Shown: one piece after another, positions 32,017 through 44,035 of the stretch | Numbering within the stretch: the stretch's first letter is position 1 | How the letters are laid out: each line of letters starts with the position of its first letter | NCBI GenBank assembly: GCA_023653785.1 | Contig: JAMKCH010087972.1 | Span: 84,603 to 148,602 of the forward strand | DNA length: 64,000 bases | Source of the DNA: Ophioderma brevispina | Taxonomy: Eukaryota > Echinodermata > Ophiuroidea > Amphilepidida > Ophiodermatidae | Direction of reading: 5' to 3' | Notes under the pieces: model-generated | The model's database searches: none | What the model was told of the DNA's origin: nothing | What the model saw: the letters and a program-made list of their open reading frames with translations, nothing else | Made by a program: the position numbers and the translations under genes

Positions 32017-33254
32017 CGGTAGTGTGTCCACCAAGGTTTAAAAAATTACAACTAAAAAAACACCAAAAAACAGCCGAAAAAAGCATTAAAACAGCCGTGA
32101 TACAAACGACACACACCATGAGTATATTAACAGAAACAAACTTCCCTATGTTTGACGCGCGTTTGACGAGAAATAGCACTAGGTGGCAATATCATCAATA
32201 ATCACTTAACCGCTCGCAATACACAACCAGAGCATGTATTTCAACCCACAAAAGTATATTGGACATATTTCATGTGCAACATATGATATAAGAAAACGGA
32301 AACGATGAATTAGAAGTACTTTCAAGCGGTCACTTATAATGATTATTAGTGGCAAGTGCGAAACTCTTACAAGTGGTCTCACAGACCTACAGCCTTTATT
32401 ACGAAATGGATAGTAGCCAAACTTAATATATAATTTCTAGTTATCCTCATGTGCCTTTTAGTTATAATATTGAAGATAATTCACTCTATGCAAAGAAAAT
32501 GACGTTTAGCGGGATTCTTTTGTTCAACATCACTACTGAACCATCACTTACTATCATATTCAACAATTTGCGTTATATGTTATAAGCTTCTTTCGTGGCC
32601 GAGCGTTCAAAGTGTTGGACGTTATTGAGTTTACGTTTGGATAGTCTCTTGTTGTCGGTTCGAGTCAGGCGGTAGCCCACGACTTTCAGCACATTAAAAT
32701 TACACGAGAGTAAGATCATAATTTTCTTTACTTACGGTCACCTTGGCCATTGAAGTTTATGGAATGGAAGTATAATTCATCTATAGTTCAAACATTTACA
32801 AATCTTTCTTATATATGTATTTCGCAGTATTCAGTTATTGTCAAGATCAGACAACATCAAGAGTTTTGGGGCAGTTTGATTTTACATTAAATGCATCTTC
32901 ATAAAAATAACAAATGAGATTTTTTAAAAATATATATCAAAAACTGTTACTTAGGAGGGATCCGCGGAAATGAGACCTTAATTTGTAAAATAATCAAGTT
33001 GATTTTAAAATATTTAGAATCGAAAATCATAGTAAGACAAACCAGTGAAACGAGCATTACAAATAATTCGAGAAAAAGTATGCGAACAGTCGTTCAAGCA
33101 AACAAATCTACATGTGATTATGTGACACATTTCATGAGCAAGATATGAATTAAGAAAACGGAAACGAAGAGTTAGAAATGTTTTCAAACGGTTATTTGTA
33201 ACGATAATTAGTGGCAAATAGGAAACTTAAAAAACCGTCTCACAGACCTACAGC
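32004..33254 (+). mobile_element. Large inverted repeat, left arm
   Basis: About 1.25 kb, repeated in reverse complement at 35571-36826. The outer end carries the short hairpin GACACAC-GGTA-GTGTGTC (32011-32028). It contains one tRNA-like unit (32592-32680) and two copies, about 865 bp apart, of a segment ending 'tctcacagacctacagc' (about 32260-32400 and 33125-33254). Confidence 0.9.
32592..32680 (+). repeat. tRNA-Ser/Leu-like sequence in left arm
   Basis: A-box-like TGGCCGAGCG and B-box GGTTCGAGTC at class II tRNA spacing. Acceptor and T-stem pairing are poor, so it is a tRNA-derived repeat, not a working gene. It pairs with 36160-36244 in the opposite arm. Confidence 0.6.
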
Positions 33255-33968
33255 TTTGTGTGATTATTGCATACGTTGTATGTTGTATGGCTGTAGACCT
33301 GGAACGTGATGTGTTATTTAACTATTAAGTAAAGCAAAGTGTCTAGGAAGTATTGAACACTGTTGAATATATTTATTAATCACACTGGTGAATATATTTA
33401 TTAATCTATAAGTAGTTAAAATTTCAGTATTGAACACTGTTTATAATTAAAGTATTCGAAGTCGATTTTTTTCTCGGTATATTCAGGTAATTGTTTGGTT
33501 GTCTATGTTGCTTTAAACATTGATAATAAAATATGAAGAGCTTGAAGTCCATGGGCTATCAAAATTGATATTCATCATCAGCCTTTTTGTCAGTCCACTG
33601 TTGGACTAAGGCCTCAACATGTTTCCATGCTGGATTTCGGCCTACCCTTCCACGCTGGCCTAGTGCGGGTTGGAAGGGACCCTGGTACCTAGAGTGATGA
33701 GTGCAGGTAACAGACCCGGGATGGTCCCCTACTCTTTTCGATAAGGTCTGCAACTTTTTACGTGTTCAGGAATGACTCCCCTGACACACGGGACCAACAG
33801 CTTTACATGACTCTCCGAACCATGAGGCGCCGGGCACCCATTGCATACACCTGCACATTTTACGCAATGGGTGGGAGCGAGGAGAAATTCCATAATCACA
33901 CTGCTGTGCAATTATGCAATTTCCGACCTTACAGGAACTATTTGAGTATGACCAAGAAACCCGACTCT
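33255..33968. other. Spacer of the inverted repeat; LINE/SINE-tail-like text
   Basis: Around 33570-33700 the text 'catcatcagcctttttgtca...ctgttggactaaggcctc' resembles 3' tails of RTE-type retroposons (from general knowledge). No protein-coding capacity. Confidence 0.35.
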
Positions 33969-34050
33969 TGCGGGGCTCGAACCCGGGCCGCTCGATCGAT
34001 CTTATACTCTGCCGAAGGTTCAGCGCCTTAGACCGCTCGGCCACCTCGCC
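33969..34050 (-). repeat. tRNA-Leu-derived SINE head
   Basis: The minus strand reads GGCGAGGTGGCCGAGCGG followed by TCTAAGGCGCTG, a textbook Leu D-arm, and later CCGGGTTCGAGCCCCGC as a T-arm. The anticodon region collapses to a 6-bp stem with a 2-nt loop and the acceptor ends do not pair. It is therefore a tRNA-Leu-derived repeat, not a gene. Confidence 0.7.
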
Positions 34051-35298
34051 AATTGAATTTGATATTATATATATACTTACTATACTTAAAACGTTCAGTG
34101 CTTTTTGACATTTTATCTCCTTCAGTTAGTAAGATATTCAGATTGTAAGGCTCTGCAATTTTAGGCCTTTTTCACAAAGAATAGAATTTAAAAAAAATGG
34201 TGGTGGGCTGGATTTGTGTTATTCCAGAGTGAGGATTTTGAGCGACCTCTACCTCCCATAGCTCTTTTTCCTCCTTTTCTAGTTCTTATTTCTTCTCAGC
34301 ATTCCAGTTGCCTAGGTTTAGTGGATTAACATCAGTTAGGTAGGGTCAAAGGCACCTGTGCCCTGGAATTTTCAGAGTCCCTGATACCAACAATACATTG
34401 ACCTGCGTGGACATCTCACAAAATGGTCGGTGGTTGGTGGACAGGTGTATCGCCATACTCCGGTTTGGTTGGCAACTGGACTAAATGCTGTACACTTTCC
34501 TTTATATCCTTATAGGTTAGGCTCGTGATTAGGCCATTAAATAACCTATATGCTGCTGACATACCAGCATTAAGGGCGGAAGAAACCACCAGGTTCAACG
34601 GCCAGTGTGTTCCAGACTTTATAGTATCTGCTGCCTTGTAGACTCACCTGATTGCAGGAAAGGCTTGGGGAGACAACCCTGAGGATAAATCCGGAGTTGG
34701 AGTCACGTAGGCGACTGACTGCTCTACTCAGCACCAGTTCGGCAACTCCTGCGACGCTGCTGGCACCAAACTGTATCGTTTCTCGACGTTCCTTTGGATT
34801 TGTCTTCAGCGTGGAGAGGGGGATTCATGTGCATGGGCAACATACGGATCTCCATATCAATCGTCCTGGCTTTGCGCCCTACTCAATGTGGGCGCTTTAT
34901 CCATAGTCGCTTGCGACTGACGTTGGCCATGATGATGAGAATTAAAAAGGGCATAAGATTGTGGAAATGTATTTTAGTTCCTTTTGTTGATAATATACAC
35001 TGTTATTTTACGTTTTAAAAGAAAAGAATGAGTTACTGCTTTGCATTCAGTAAGATGTATTTTACCAAGAGACCACGTATCAATTCTATTGCCATTACAA
35101 AATACGGAAACCATCTGTTAATTTCTAAGCCTATAATTTTATAAAGATGCCATTCGGCATCACTCAGAAACCTTTAAACTGGTAAACCTCTTGGAAAACC
35201 GCGTAAAAGAACCCAGAGAAGCATCATTGTACAGCCTACATAACCAAAATTAAAGAGAATGACCACCAGAATTGAATACTAGCATAATGCCAAAAGTG
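34051..35298. other. Spacer of the inverted repeat, nothing recognised
   Basis: No reliable gene. Open frames of 60-84 codons here lack known domains. Confidence 0.4.
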
Positions 35299-35378
35299 GT
35301 GGGCCACCACCGGACTCGAACTGACAACAACAGACTATCCATAAGTAAAATCTATCGCTTACACCGCTGCGCCACGGA
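35299..35378 (-). repeat. tRNA-like sequence, inner unit of right arm
   Basis: The minus strand has A-box TGGCGCAGCGG and B-box AGTTCGAGTCC at tRNA spacing. It is clearly related to the tRNA-like unit at 36160-36244, about 860 bp away: both share 'atggatagtctgttgttgtc'-type text and the flanking AAGCTTCTT. Confidence 0.65.
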
Positions 35379-35570
35379 AGAAGCTTACAGAACAAGACTT
35401 GATTTGTTGTATATGCTAGTACGTGATGGATCAGTAATGTTGAACAAAAGAATCCGTTAAGCATAATTTTCTTTGCATGAAGTCAATTATTTTCAACGTT
35501 AGCAGTAAAAGGCACATCATGATGATAAATATAAATGATGCACTAAATTTCGCCAATATTCATAATAAAG

Positions 35571-36826
35571 GCTGTAGGTCTGTGAGAAGGTTTTTTAAGT
35601 TTCCTATTTGCCACTAATTATCATTACAAATAACCGTTTGAAAACATTTCTAACTCGTCGTTTCCGTTTTCTTAATTCATATCTTGCTCATGAAATGTGT
35701 CACATAATCACATGTAGATTTGTTTGCTTGAACGACTGCTCGCATACTTTTTCTCGAATTATTTGTAATGCTCGTTTTCTTGATAACGTTTCACTGGTTT
35801 GTCTTACTATGATTTTCGATTCTAAATATTTTAAAATCAACTTGATTATTTTACAAATTAAGGTCTCATTTCCGCGGATCCGTCCTAAGTAACAGTTTTT
35901 GATATATATTTTTAAAAAATCCCATTTGTTATTTTTATGAAAATGCATTTAATGTAAAATCAAACTGCCCAAAAACTCTTGATGTTGTCTGATCTTGACA
36001 ATAACTGAATACTGCTAAATACATATATAAGAAAGATTTGTAAATGTTTGAACTATAGATGAATTATACTTCCATTCCATAAACTTCAATGGCCAAGGTG
36101 ACCGTAAGTAAAGAAAATTCTGATCTTACTCTCGTGTAATTTTAATGTCCTGAAAGTTGTGGGCTACCGCCTGACTCGAACCGACAACAAGAGACTATCC
36201 AAAAGTAAACTCAATAACGTCCAACGATTAGACCGCTCGGCCACGAAAGAAGCTTATAACATATAACGCAAATTGTTGGATATGATAGTAAGTGATGGTT
36301 CAGCAGTGATGTTGAACAAAAGAATCCCGTTAAACGTCATTTTCTTTGCATAGAGTGAATTATCCTCAATATTATAACTAAAAGGCACATCATGAGGATA
36401 ACTAGAAATTATATATTAAGTTTTGGCTACTATCCATTTCGTAATAAAGGCTGTAGGTCTGTGAGACCACTTGTAAGAGTTTCGCACTTGCCACTAATAA
36501 TCATTATAAGTGACCGCTTGAAAGTACTTCTAATTCATCGTTTCCGTTTTCTTATTTCATATGTTGCACATGAAATATGTCCAATATACTTTTGTGGGTT
36601 GAAATACATGCTCTGTTTGTGTATTGCGAGCGGTTAAGTGATTATTGATGATATTGCCACCTAGTGCTATTTTTCGTCAAACAAAGGGAAGTTTGTTTCT
36701 GTTAATATACTCACGGTGTGTGTCGTTTGTATCATGGCTGTTTTAATGCTTTTTTTGGCTGTTTTTTTGGTGTTTTTTAGTTGTTATTTTAAAAACTTGG
36801 TGGACACACTACCGTGTGTCTTAATA
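35571..36826 (-). mobile_element. Large inverted repeat, right arm
   Basis: Reverse complement of 32004-33254 with scattered differences. It contains a tRNA-like unit (36160-36244) and ends with the hairpin at 36802-36820. About 860-bp units repeat directly within and just inside the arm: text around 35420-35600 recurs around 36290-36470. The structure is a tandem array present in both orientations. Confidence 0.9.
36160..36244 (-). repeat. tRNA-Ser/Leu-like sequence in right arm
   Basis: The minus strand reads CGTGGCCGAGCGGTCTAA... then GGTTCGAGTC. It has a better-preserved A-box than its partner at 32592-32680, but no proper acceptor stem. Confidence 0.6.
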
Positions 36827-36827
36827 A

Positions 36828-37034
36828 TTATATATATATATATATACTCAATCTGCAGACAGTACCGTTTCGAACTTTGTGCTCTTATCAGTGCAGCACT
36901 AGAGCTAAATGCAATCAGTGCAGCACAGAGCTAAATGCAATCAGTGCAGCACAGAGCTAAATGCAATCCACAAATGAAGTGAATTAATGACTCGTTAAGC
37001 CACTGACCCACTCCATCACGCCGTACATTGTTCA

Positions 37035-37084
<50 letters not shown>

Positions 37085-37086
37085 TA
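36828..37086. repeat. (AT)n tracts flanking a 25-26-bp tandem repeat
   Basis: (TA)n occurs at about 36828-36845 and 37039-37086. Between them, at about 36889-36968, three copies of a 25-26-bp unit (gcagcac-agagctaaatgcaat-cagt) lie in tandem. Confidence 0.9.
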
Positions 37087-37399
37087 CATTTAAAACAGTT
37101 TTTTATTAATAGAGTTCATGCAGTTTCGATTTTGTATTCTTTTAGCTCCTATTTTGATAAAAAAGGAAAACAAATGAAAGAAATTCTATAACAACGGAAG
37201 TTGGTGCACGTGAGTTCCCCTTACTATACTTTTCAAGTACAGAGAAAAAAGAAGTGAAACTGTAAAAATTTGCTCTTTTAGTTCAAAAATTTACAAGCAG
37301 GGTGTTGCTTAGTAATAATATTAAGAGAGAAAAACAAAAACATGTCACTAAAGACTAGGAATTAGTTGCAAACTTAAAAAGTAGTTTGTCATTATCTTT

Positions 37400-37496
37400 G
37401 CCCTTCTGGTCTCCCATCCAAGTACTGACCGGTATCGACGTTGCTTAACTTAATTATTGTGACCGTGATGAGACCGTTCACGCCATGAGGTCACTT
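37400..37496 (-). repeat. 5S rRNA-derived sequence
   Basis: The minus strand carries the diagnostic 5S internal-promoter text, GTACTTGGATGGGAGACC, with an upstream A-box-like AAGTTAAGCAACG and further 5S-like text. The 5' end is degraded. It is a 5S pseudogene or the head of a 5S-derived SINE (SINE3 type), not a functional 5S gene. Confidence 0.8.
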
Positions 37497-37667
37497 GACC
37501 TTGTTTGTGTTAAAACTAATACTTGAAACTTGTACTGAGATGTGTTTTAAAAAAAGAAAATATACAAACGAATACGTAATATTTCATTAAGAAACTCTCA
37601 TACAAGTAATATTCATTTATCACTAACACAAGACTTAAAACAGGGCTGGTTTTTTTTTTTTTAAATG

Positions 37668-39425
37668 CTAGACAATAATCCCCGTACAATTTCATCCCCG
37701 GGACATTTCATGCCCGGGACGATTCATCCCCGCGACGATTCATATCCTCGACATTTCATCCCCTAAAATTGATTGTTTCGGTTTTTTGGATTCACACCAG
37801 TAAATAACGTGAGAAACCGTAAGTCCAGCCCCCACTGCAAATGAGGTGTTTTTTTTTTGGTGACCCTCGCCTAAGTATACCCTTAAAACTGAGAGAAATG
37901 GCGAGATCTGGGTTGCAAATCATGGTTGCTATCAATATTAAGTATAAAATCTGTAGGAATATCAAAAAAAGGTTGTCATTGATATGTTATTTTGATCCGA
38001 CAAACCAATTTTAACCGTATTCTTACAGGGAACACCTGACTGAAAAAGTGCTGTGACCTCCAGGATCCACGGTGCATGCTAGTCTTGGCAGTCCAGTCGC
38101 TCGAAAATTTTGGGGATAACTACCCTAATTTCATGATTGATTGGGTAGGAGATATGATGATCTTCAAGCAGAATGTTAGCTTTAAGGTCTGAGATGTTCC
38201 ATTGAGGAGAAAATGACGTTTTCATCTCGCCCATTTTGTACAGGAACGAATGGGAGCAGCATTTAGTGGTGTGAAACCTTTTAATGTAACAAAGTGATTA
38301 AAACCAGCGAAATTATGAATAAAATAAATTTAATTAATCTAGAAACGTCGGCGGTACCTGTAAAAGTAGGCATAATGCGGGATGTCGCAAGTCGATTGCT
38401 GGTTCGATCGGCCACTCTGTCCACTCAATGACGTGACTTTACACTGTTTTACTTAGTCTTATTCTCAGTGATACAAAGTAAAGACATACAAATGTATGCT
38501 GCAACGTTTGTTTTTTATGAGTAATCGCTAATATAACTTCGATTTAACAATTGTAAAGATGCTTCAATTCGAATTCGGTGAGGTATAGACCGAGCTACAG
38601 TCGTTTGAATCAAGTAGTCATTTTTTACCCCTATCCACGGATTCCCATTTGAATGCACGGCGACCAGCTAAGCAAATGACTCCCCCAAAATGATGATAAG
38701 GGTATGTCTATGTTTATGTCAAATAAAGTGGTATCTTAAGGGTGTAAAAGCCGGTGATAATGGTCAGTTTTATTTTAAACAATTTTTCAAGATGTGGCAT
38801 ATTTTGGTCTACAAATAGACAATACTTTAAACCTCAAAAGGTTGTCACCGATGTCTATTCCTTCATATGGAGACTATATGGTATGATTCATTGAACTCCT
38901 CCAGAAACTGATACATGTATCAAGTTAATTTATATTCCAAATGCTTTTTTATGAGTGATGAGGACGTAGAGGGCATCAATGGTAAATTGTGACTGAATTT
39001 TGTGGGGTTGAATAGCATCACATTTATTCTGCAGTCAATAAATAGCTCAATTTTCTTCTGGACACTGATTTGTTACGCTGAACGCCGTTCATTTTAAATG
39101 GGAATCCGTGGACAGAGCGCAAAACAGACTACTTGATTCAAACGACTGTAGCTCGGTCTATACCTAACTGATTCGAATGATCTTTGCAGCATATTAAAGA
39201 TAATGAACTAAGCTTTCAGATAATACCACATATGTTAGATATATGCTACGTAAAAAATCAAAATGGCGGACACAATCAGGGTCAAGTTTTTTTTTACTCA
39301 CCCTGTATATACGGGGATGAAGTGTCTCGGGGATGAATCGTCACGGGGATGAAATGTCTCGGGGATGAATCGTCGCGGGGATGAAATGTTTCGGGGATGA
39401 AATTGTATGGGGATGAAATGTCTGG
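37668..39425. mobile_element. 1.75-kb foldback element with GGGGATGAA subrepeats
   Basis: Both ends consist of about 20-bp units of the type TTTCATCCCCGGGAC. They point one way at 37680-37765 and the opposite way at 39306-39420 (five to six units). A second, nested inverted repeat lies inside: 38565-38660 and 39085-39190 share 'gtatagaccgagctacagtc' and 'gattcaaacgactgtag' in opposite orientation. Outermost words are ctagacaataatcccc and ggggatgaaatgtctgg. No coding capacity. Confidence 0.85.
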
Positions 39426-39619
39426 TTTCCGTCCAGAATATGTGAACATAACAACATGAAAAAACACTTTGTCGTCGATTTCGCCTGCCCACCCTCGCTT
39501 ATAAAATCATCCTTAGACATTCAAGAACATCGTCAGGTATGCGTTTTGTTCAGAAAGTTTACCGTTGCGAAGATACAATAGAATCAATTTTCCAATATGG
39601 CGATATGAATGCTACAATG

Positions 39620-39921
39620 TTTTTATCCCGGGGGAGCACTGACCTGAAAGGTGCTACGGTATTATGTGGCCGTTCGCAAGGGTCCCATTTGAGCATGTTT
39701 TAGTTCACAAGACCCCCATTTCAAGCAACATTTTGACTTTTAGCTACTTTTGTGGCCTAATTTTGGACAAAATTTAGTTCTCAAGGGTCCAAATTTTCTG
39801 ATTTTCAGTTCACAAGACCCCCATTTCCCAAGTCCTGTTCATTTCACAAGGTCCAAGGTGCCGCGGCCTGTGGGCCGCACACCCCTACCCAAATGAAAAT
39901 TCAGTGCCCCCGGTTTTTATC
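39620..39921. mobile_element. hAT-like MITE with 8-bp target duplication
   Basis: The element is 39628-39913 (286 bp). Termini are CCGGGGGAGCACTGA and TCAGTGCCCCCGG, inverted with a 2-base indel. An exact 8-bp direct repeat TTTTTATC flanks it (39620-39627 and 39914-39921). An 8-bp duplication is characteristic of hAT transposition. Inside, 'agttcacaagacccccattt' occurs twice. Confidence 0.88.
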
Positions 39922-40339
39922 ACAGTAATATATTGCACAGTTCTAATTTTTTAATTGACACCGCGGGTATTAATTAGGAACTTTGACCTTGATGCTTGGT
40001 AGGTCCGAAACAGCGTCCACCAACTCGCTCGTTTTGTTGTATTGGTAATCAGCGAAAATAAGCGTGTTCGTGCCAATTGGAAATAAATTACCGGGACAGC
40101 TGTAAACTGAGCATCAATGGATACATCATTTTAATGTTACCGTAACGAACGGACGGACGGACGAACGAACACACTAACAGAGTTTCCGGGCGATTTGTAG
40201 GAGCTTGCTTCGCAGCTCAAAAATAAGAAATAGAGACCTAAGTTGTTTTGTAAAAAGTGAAAATTTATCCACGTTTTTGGAAAGTTGTACATGTTTATAG
40301 GCTCAAATCTGAAGATATTAATGAACTTTTGAATTAAAC
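39922..40339. other. Intergenic with a short (GGAC)n word
   Basis: No gene. The sequence 'aacggacggacggacgaac' at about 40147 recurs near 46802, probably a shared repeat end. Confidence 0.4.
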
Positions 40340-40870
40340 AACAACAAAAGCTATATGCGTTAGCTCCTGGGAAGATAAATGTAATAATGGAAAGAAACTG
40401 GAATAATACATTTAAGTTCAAGTTGAGAGTTAGATTTAAAAATAAGATTGGTCACTTCCAATTTAATCTTCTATATAATCTTATTCCCTGCAAGAAAATC
40501 TTTGCAAAGGAGACTCTCTGTAACAGATGAATGCCACTTTTGTAAATGTACTGAAGATTATGATCATTTCTTTGTATTGTGTTCCAAAAATATTTTATTT
40601 TGGAATCAGTTCAAAGATTGCATATATGCCTTGAAGAAATGTTTCTTTGAAGTAAGCTTAGATAAGTTAGTATGTGGTTGGTAACATTGAAGAAAACCAA
40701 ATGCCAATATAATTTAATAAGCGTTTTAATAATTTTGGCATCATATTCGGTCTATAATTCAAATGATATACAATGAAACACAACGCTTTATTCCTATTTT
40801 CTACTTGTTTCAATTAGAGATTCAAAATTTAATCCAACTACACGAAAAATCAAAGAAACAATTATTTAAA
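40340..40870 (+). pseudogene. L1/Tx1-like LINE C-terminal relic
   Basis: Frameshifted 3' end of a LINE ORF2. It reads FQFNLLYNLIPCKKIFA in one frame (about 40455-40505), then CHFCKCTEDYDHFFVLCS in another (about 40528-40585). The latter is the CxxC...H...C zinc-binding motif that ends L1-type RT proteins. A few further LINE-like residues follow before a stop at 40684. The rest of the element is absent. Confidence 0.75.
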
Positions 40871-41047
40871 ATACAATGTAAAGTTGAATGAGTGGAATAT
40901 ACTTAAAACTTTGTTTGAACTGTTGAAGTAATATGTGAATATACATGTATGTTGTTGAAATTGGGAAATTTAATGGAAAGATGAAGCAAATATGATGAAA
41001 ATGCTACCTCTTTAAGGTTTAAAGATAAAAAACCAGAAAACGAAGTT
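40871..41047. other. Nothing recognised
   Basis: Short AT-rich spacer. Confidence 0.4.
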
Positions 41048-41250
41048 GTAGATTCACACCCTCCCCAAATTCCACAAAGGAGCAAAAGGTCCACTTTTTG
41101 CTGAATTTATTGATAAAAAGGTCCAAAATTTAGATAAATTTTGACAAGAAAGTCTACTTTTTGGTAAGATGTTTAAAAAAAGGACCATTTTAGGGGGGTT
41201 AAGTCCACTTTTATCAAAGAAGTCCACCCCTCCCGCCCTTCTCCCCTTCC

Positions 41251-41292
<42 letters not shown>

Positions 41293-41320
41293 TCCTGCAT
41301 ACGACCCTGTGTAGATTTCT
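41048..41320 (+). repeat. Dispersed repeat R2, copy 1, with (AAT)n
   Basis: Matches 59805-60055 in the same orientation. Shared text includes 'aaattccacaaa', 'gataaaaag', 'ttttgac.agaaagtc', 'ttttatcaaaga' and 'atcctgcatacg.ccct'. A pure (AAT)n tract (about 41250-41288) lies inside this copy only. Confidence 0.85.
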
Positions 41321-41342
41321 GCGGTCAATACTGAAATTGATT

Positions 41343-41672
41343 TACTGGTTCATCCTCTATGTAAGACGTCATGAAATTAGCCTAGCATGAAATGTTCTAT
41401 AAGAGGATCAAAGGATTACAAGGATTGTACAGCTTTATTCCGTAAAAGAGTCTTTACTCTAGTCTAACTCATGAATATCTTACACTAAGGTAAGACCGGT
41501 GTAGAAGTAACCATTGTCCGGCGTTCTCATAGTCCGGGAACAATGGTGAACAATAGGGCAATCGATTCCGTTGACTCTTTACGCAACATTAGTTTCAGGC
41601 TTTATTCCGTTATCGTCTATGGAGCCCCGGACTGTGGCCCCCACCGGACTATATCTGCTTTCACACCGGTTT
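41343..41672 (+). repeat. Dispersed repeat R1, copy 2 (contiguous)
   Basis: The two halves found apart at 26665-26820 and 28244-28420 adjoin here at about 41495. The right half starts CCGGTGTAGAAG and ends GCTTTCACACCGG, a short imperfect inverted terminus. Confidence 0.9.
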
Positions 41673-41691
41673 TTTAACGTCGAGTATCACA

Positions 41692-43085
41692 TCCTTCTGA
41701 TCAGCCACAAGTTATGTAATTGCTGTACTTTTCATCGTGTGGGAATAACCTTGACTGCTGGACGTTTCACTTTTGGATGGTTCCGCCAAAAGCCACAAGT
41801 AAGTATTTTCTTTCAGATAAGTGTTGTGTAACATACATCATCGCTTCGGCTAACTTAAGGGCGACTTGGAAGTAGGTCCATCTTCTTCAGCTCGTTAGTC
41901 GTATTACTATACTCGATTCGCGTTGATACGTTCGTCCCCCTGGAGTTTTGGACCTATTCCAATAAGTCGGAGAGGGGTCAACCTAGGAAAATGAAAGAAT
42001 TTAAATGCACGTGCCACACCGGATTATCTTGGAGGACACTCCGGCCATTTGACTCACTCAAAGAGGTTCTATATAGATAGAGAGGCAAAACGTTACGTCT
42101 TCTTTAGAAATTCATCGTCTCGCATGTTTTGCCGACCACAAATAAAACATAGAGTACCAACAATAGAAAGCAATGGCTGCCTCCGCTTCTTCCACATACT
42201 GTGGGTGCCGCTTTGCATATACACTAATCGGTAGTGATACAAATTGATGTATGTGTTAGAGGTGGCCAGGTGTAATAATAGTGTACCTGGATCATTGTGC
42301 TCAAATACTCTTTTTTCTCATAATGCAATGCGCGCTTAGGTGAAAAGATGTATTCATTGAGGCGGTTTATTTAAATCAAGACGACTGACGTGTCATTTCA
42401 TTCGTTGTGTGGCCATGGGTAGGACAAAATTTAACCACCCAATAGCACCCAACATCCAACAACTGATATTTTGCCGGATTGTTTGTATCGAATTGACATT
42501 ATGTGTGTATACAAGCACCCAAACTAATAATTATTCCGTGCAATATTCATGTCAGCGCCCCAGCACGGACGACTTGTTTGAATGGGCTTCACCCTCTTTG
42601 GATCACTCAAGCCACTAAATCATTTCATGCAGTATGAACGGCCCTATAGTGTCTGTCATGCCTTAACATTGCTCTCAATAACATGATTAACAGAAGTCCC
42701 AGCGCCTCTTGAATTTTTCACCTCCGCAGAATGGTACAGGGTGTCACATATCAAGATGAATCGATAAAGTTCGCTCGGTGTGGCACTACGGGTTTGTCGG
42801 GCGAGGTTAAACGTCAAGCCGTGCTGTAACATCTTGTCCGCCGTCAAACGTTCACCTTGGGTAGATTTTCTTACAGTATAGATTATATTTCTTAAATGAG
42901 CCACAGATTATGTAATTGTTTGAATTTTTCATCGGAGAAAACCCTCTCTTGATTTTATTTAGAATGTGCACAACCTTGACGACTGGACGCTTCACACATT
43001 TTAATTTTTTGTTTTGGTGGTTCCTCCAAAAGCCGTTAATAAGCTTTTCTTTCGGATAATTTCTGTGTAATATACATCATCGCAA
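41692..43085 (+). repeat. Diverged local duplication
   Basis: About 41692-41860 ('agccacaagttatgtaattg', 'ctggacg.ttcac', 'ggttccgccaaaagcc', 'taacatacatcatcgc') recurs at about 42887-43085 with small insertions, 1.2 kb downstream. Confidence 0.8.
41875..42055 (+). repeat. Dispersed repeat R3, copy 1
   Basis: An inverted, diverged copy lies at 61360-61530. Shared text in opposite orientation: 'acgtgccacaccggatt', 'cctattc.aa.t', 'ctccggccattt'-like ends. Confidence 0.75.
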
Positions 43086-44035
43086 TGACTCGGGGCAATC
43101 ATCAGCAGTAATCATGTTTCAAAACAAGTTTCTCCTCTCTTTTGTCTTCCAAATTCGTCTTGTTCACAGCTATGCATTTGTCTTTTAAGTAGTTTTAACT
43201 TTAGATTCGGAAAAAGAAGAGATCATTCTTCAAATAGGTCTTATTCGCTAATCTTTGGCCAAGTGTTTTGTTAAATGGTCGTACAGTTGAGCATCTCCAT
43301 CTTCCACACCCAAAATTTTTGTTTTTTAAAGAAGAAGACATTTCCTATGTCGGTACCTCTGCGTCTTTACCTTTCGGAAAATATAGATATCATCCCACTC
43401 CAACACAAAGCTTACGTAGGAGTAAAAGATACTCGTCGAATCTTCAGATAAGGCATACCAAATCAAACTCAAACTAGTTGTCTGATTTATGACCCCGATG
43501 ATGAATCTTTATGGTAAACGTGATCCAATCCTAATCTCAGCTGTCCATGTTTGACCAAAACCAGTTATAGAAGTGTTTGTGAAATAATACTGAGGGTTTT
43601 CCATAAACTTGTTATCGAGTCTCGGCCGTTGATATCTTTGCATGCTTAGTAGCCATTTCGAAATAACTAAAGGCCGATTTCAAACTGTTCAACGGATGAA
43701 CGGTAAATAGTGCACAAAGTGGCGTTGTGTACCAGCCGCATCCATCCTCCGGGCGATTGTAATCGCGGCGTGATTAGTCCAGAATGTTATAACCAGCCCA
43801 GGAATTATTGCTAAAGCAGAAAATGTAGCGTGCTGTTCATTGTTGGCCATTTGAACTACGATTGCACGGTCTTCCCTAGGTCGGAAGATTTGGTGTCTTT
43901 GAGGAAAGCAAAGTTAAATTGTTGAAATACCCGTATCTTTCGAAGATGCTGGCTAGGGTGGTGCTGCCGGTTTTTTGTGTGTCCTTCAGGAAAACAATAT
44001 GGCTTCGTTGCTACACACTTTTCTTGTACTTGAGC
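43086..44035. other. Intergenic, nothing recognised
   Basis: No domain-bearing frame seen. Confidence 0.4.

Noticed and set aside
33969..34050. Functional tRNA-Leu gene
   Set aside because: The D-arm and T-arm are good, but the anticodon arm is collapsed and the acceptor ends do not pair.
37400..37496. Functional 5S rRNA gene
   Set aside because: Only the 3' half and internal promoter text are well conserved; the 5' half is degraded.
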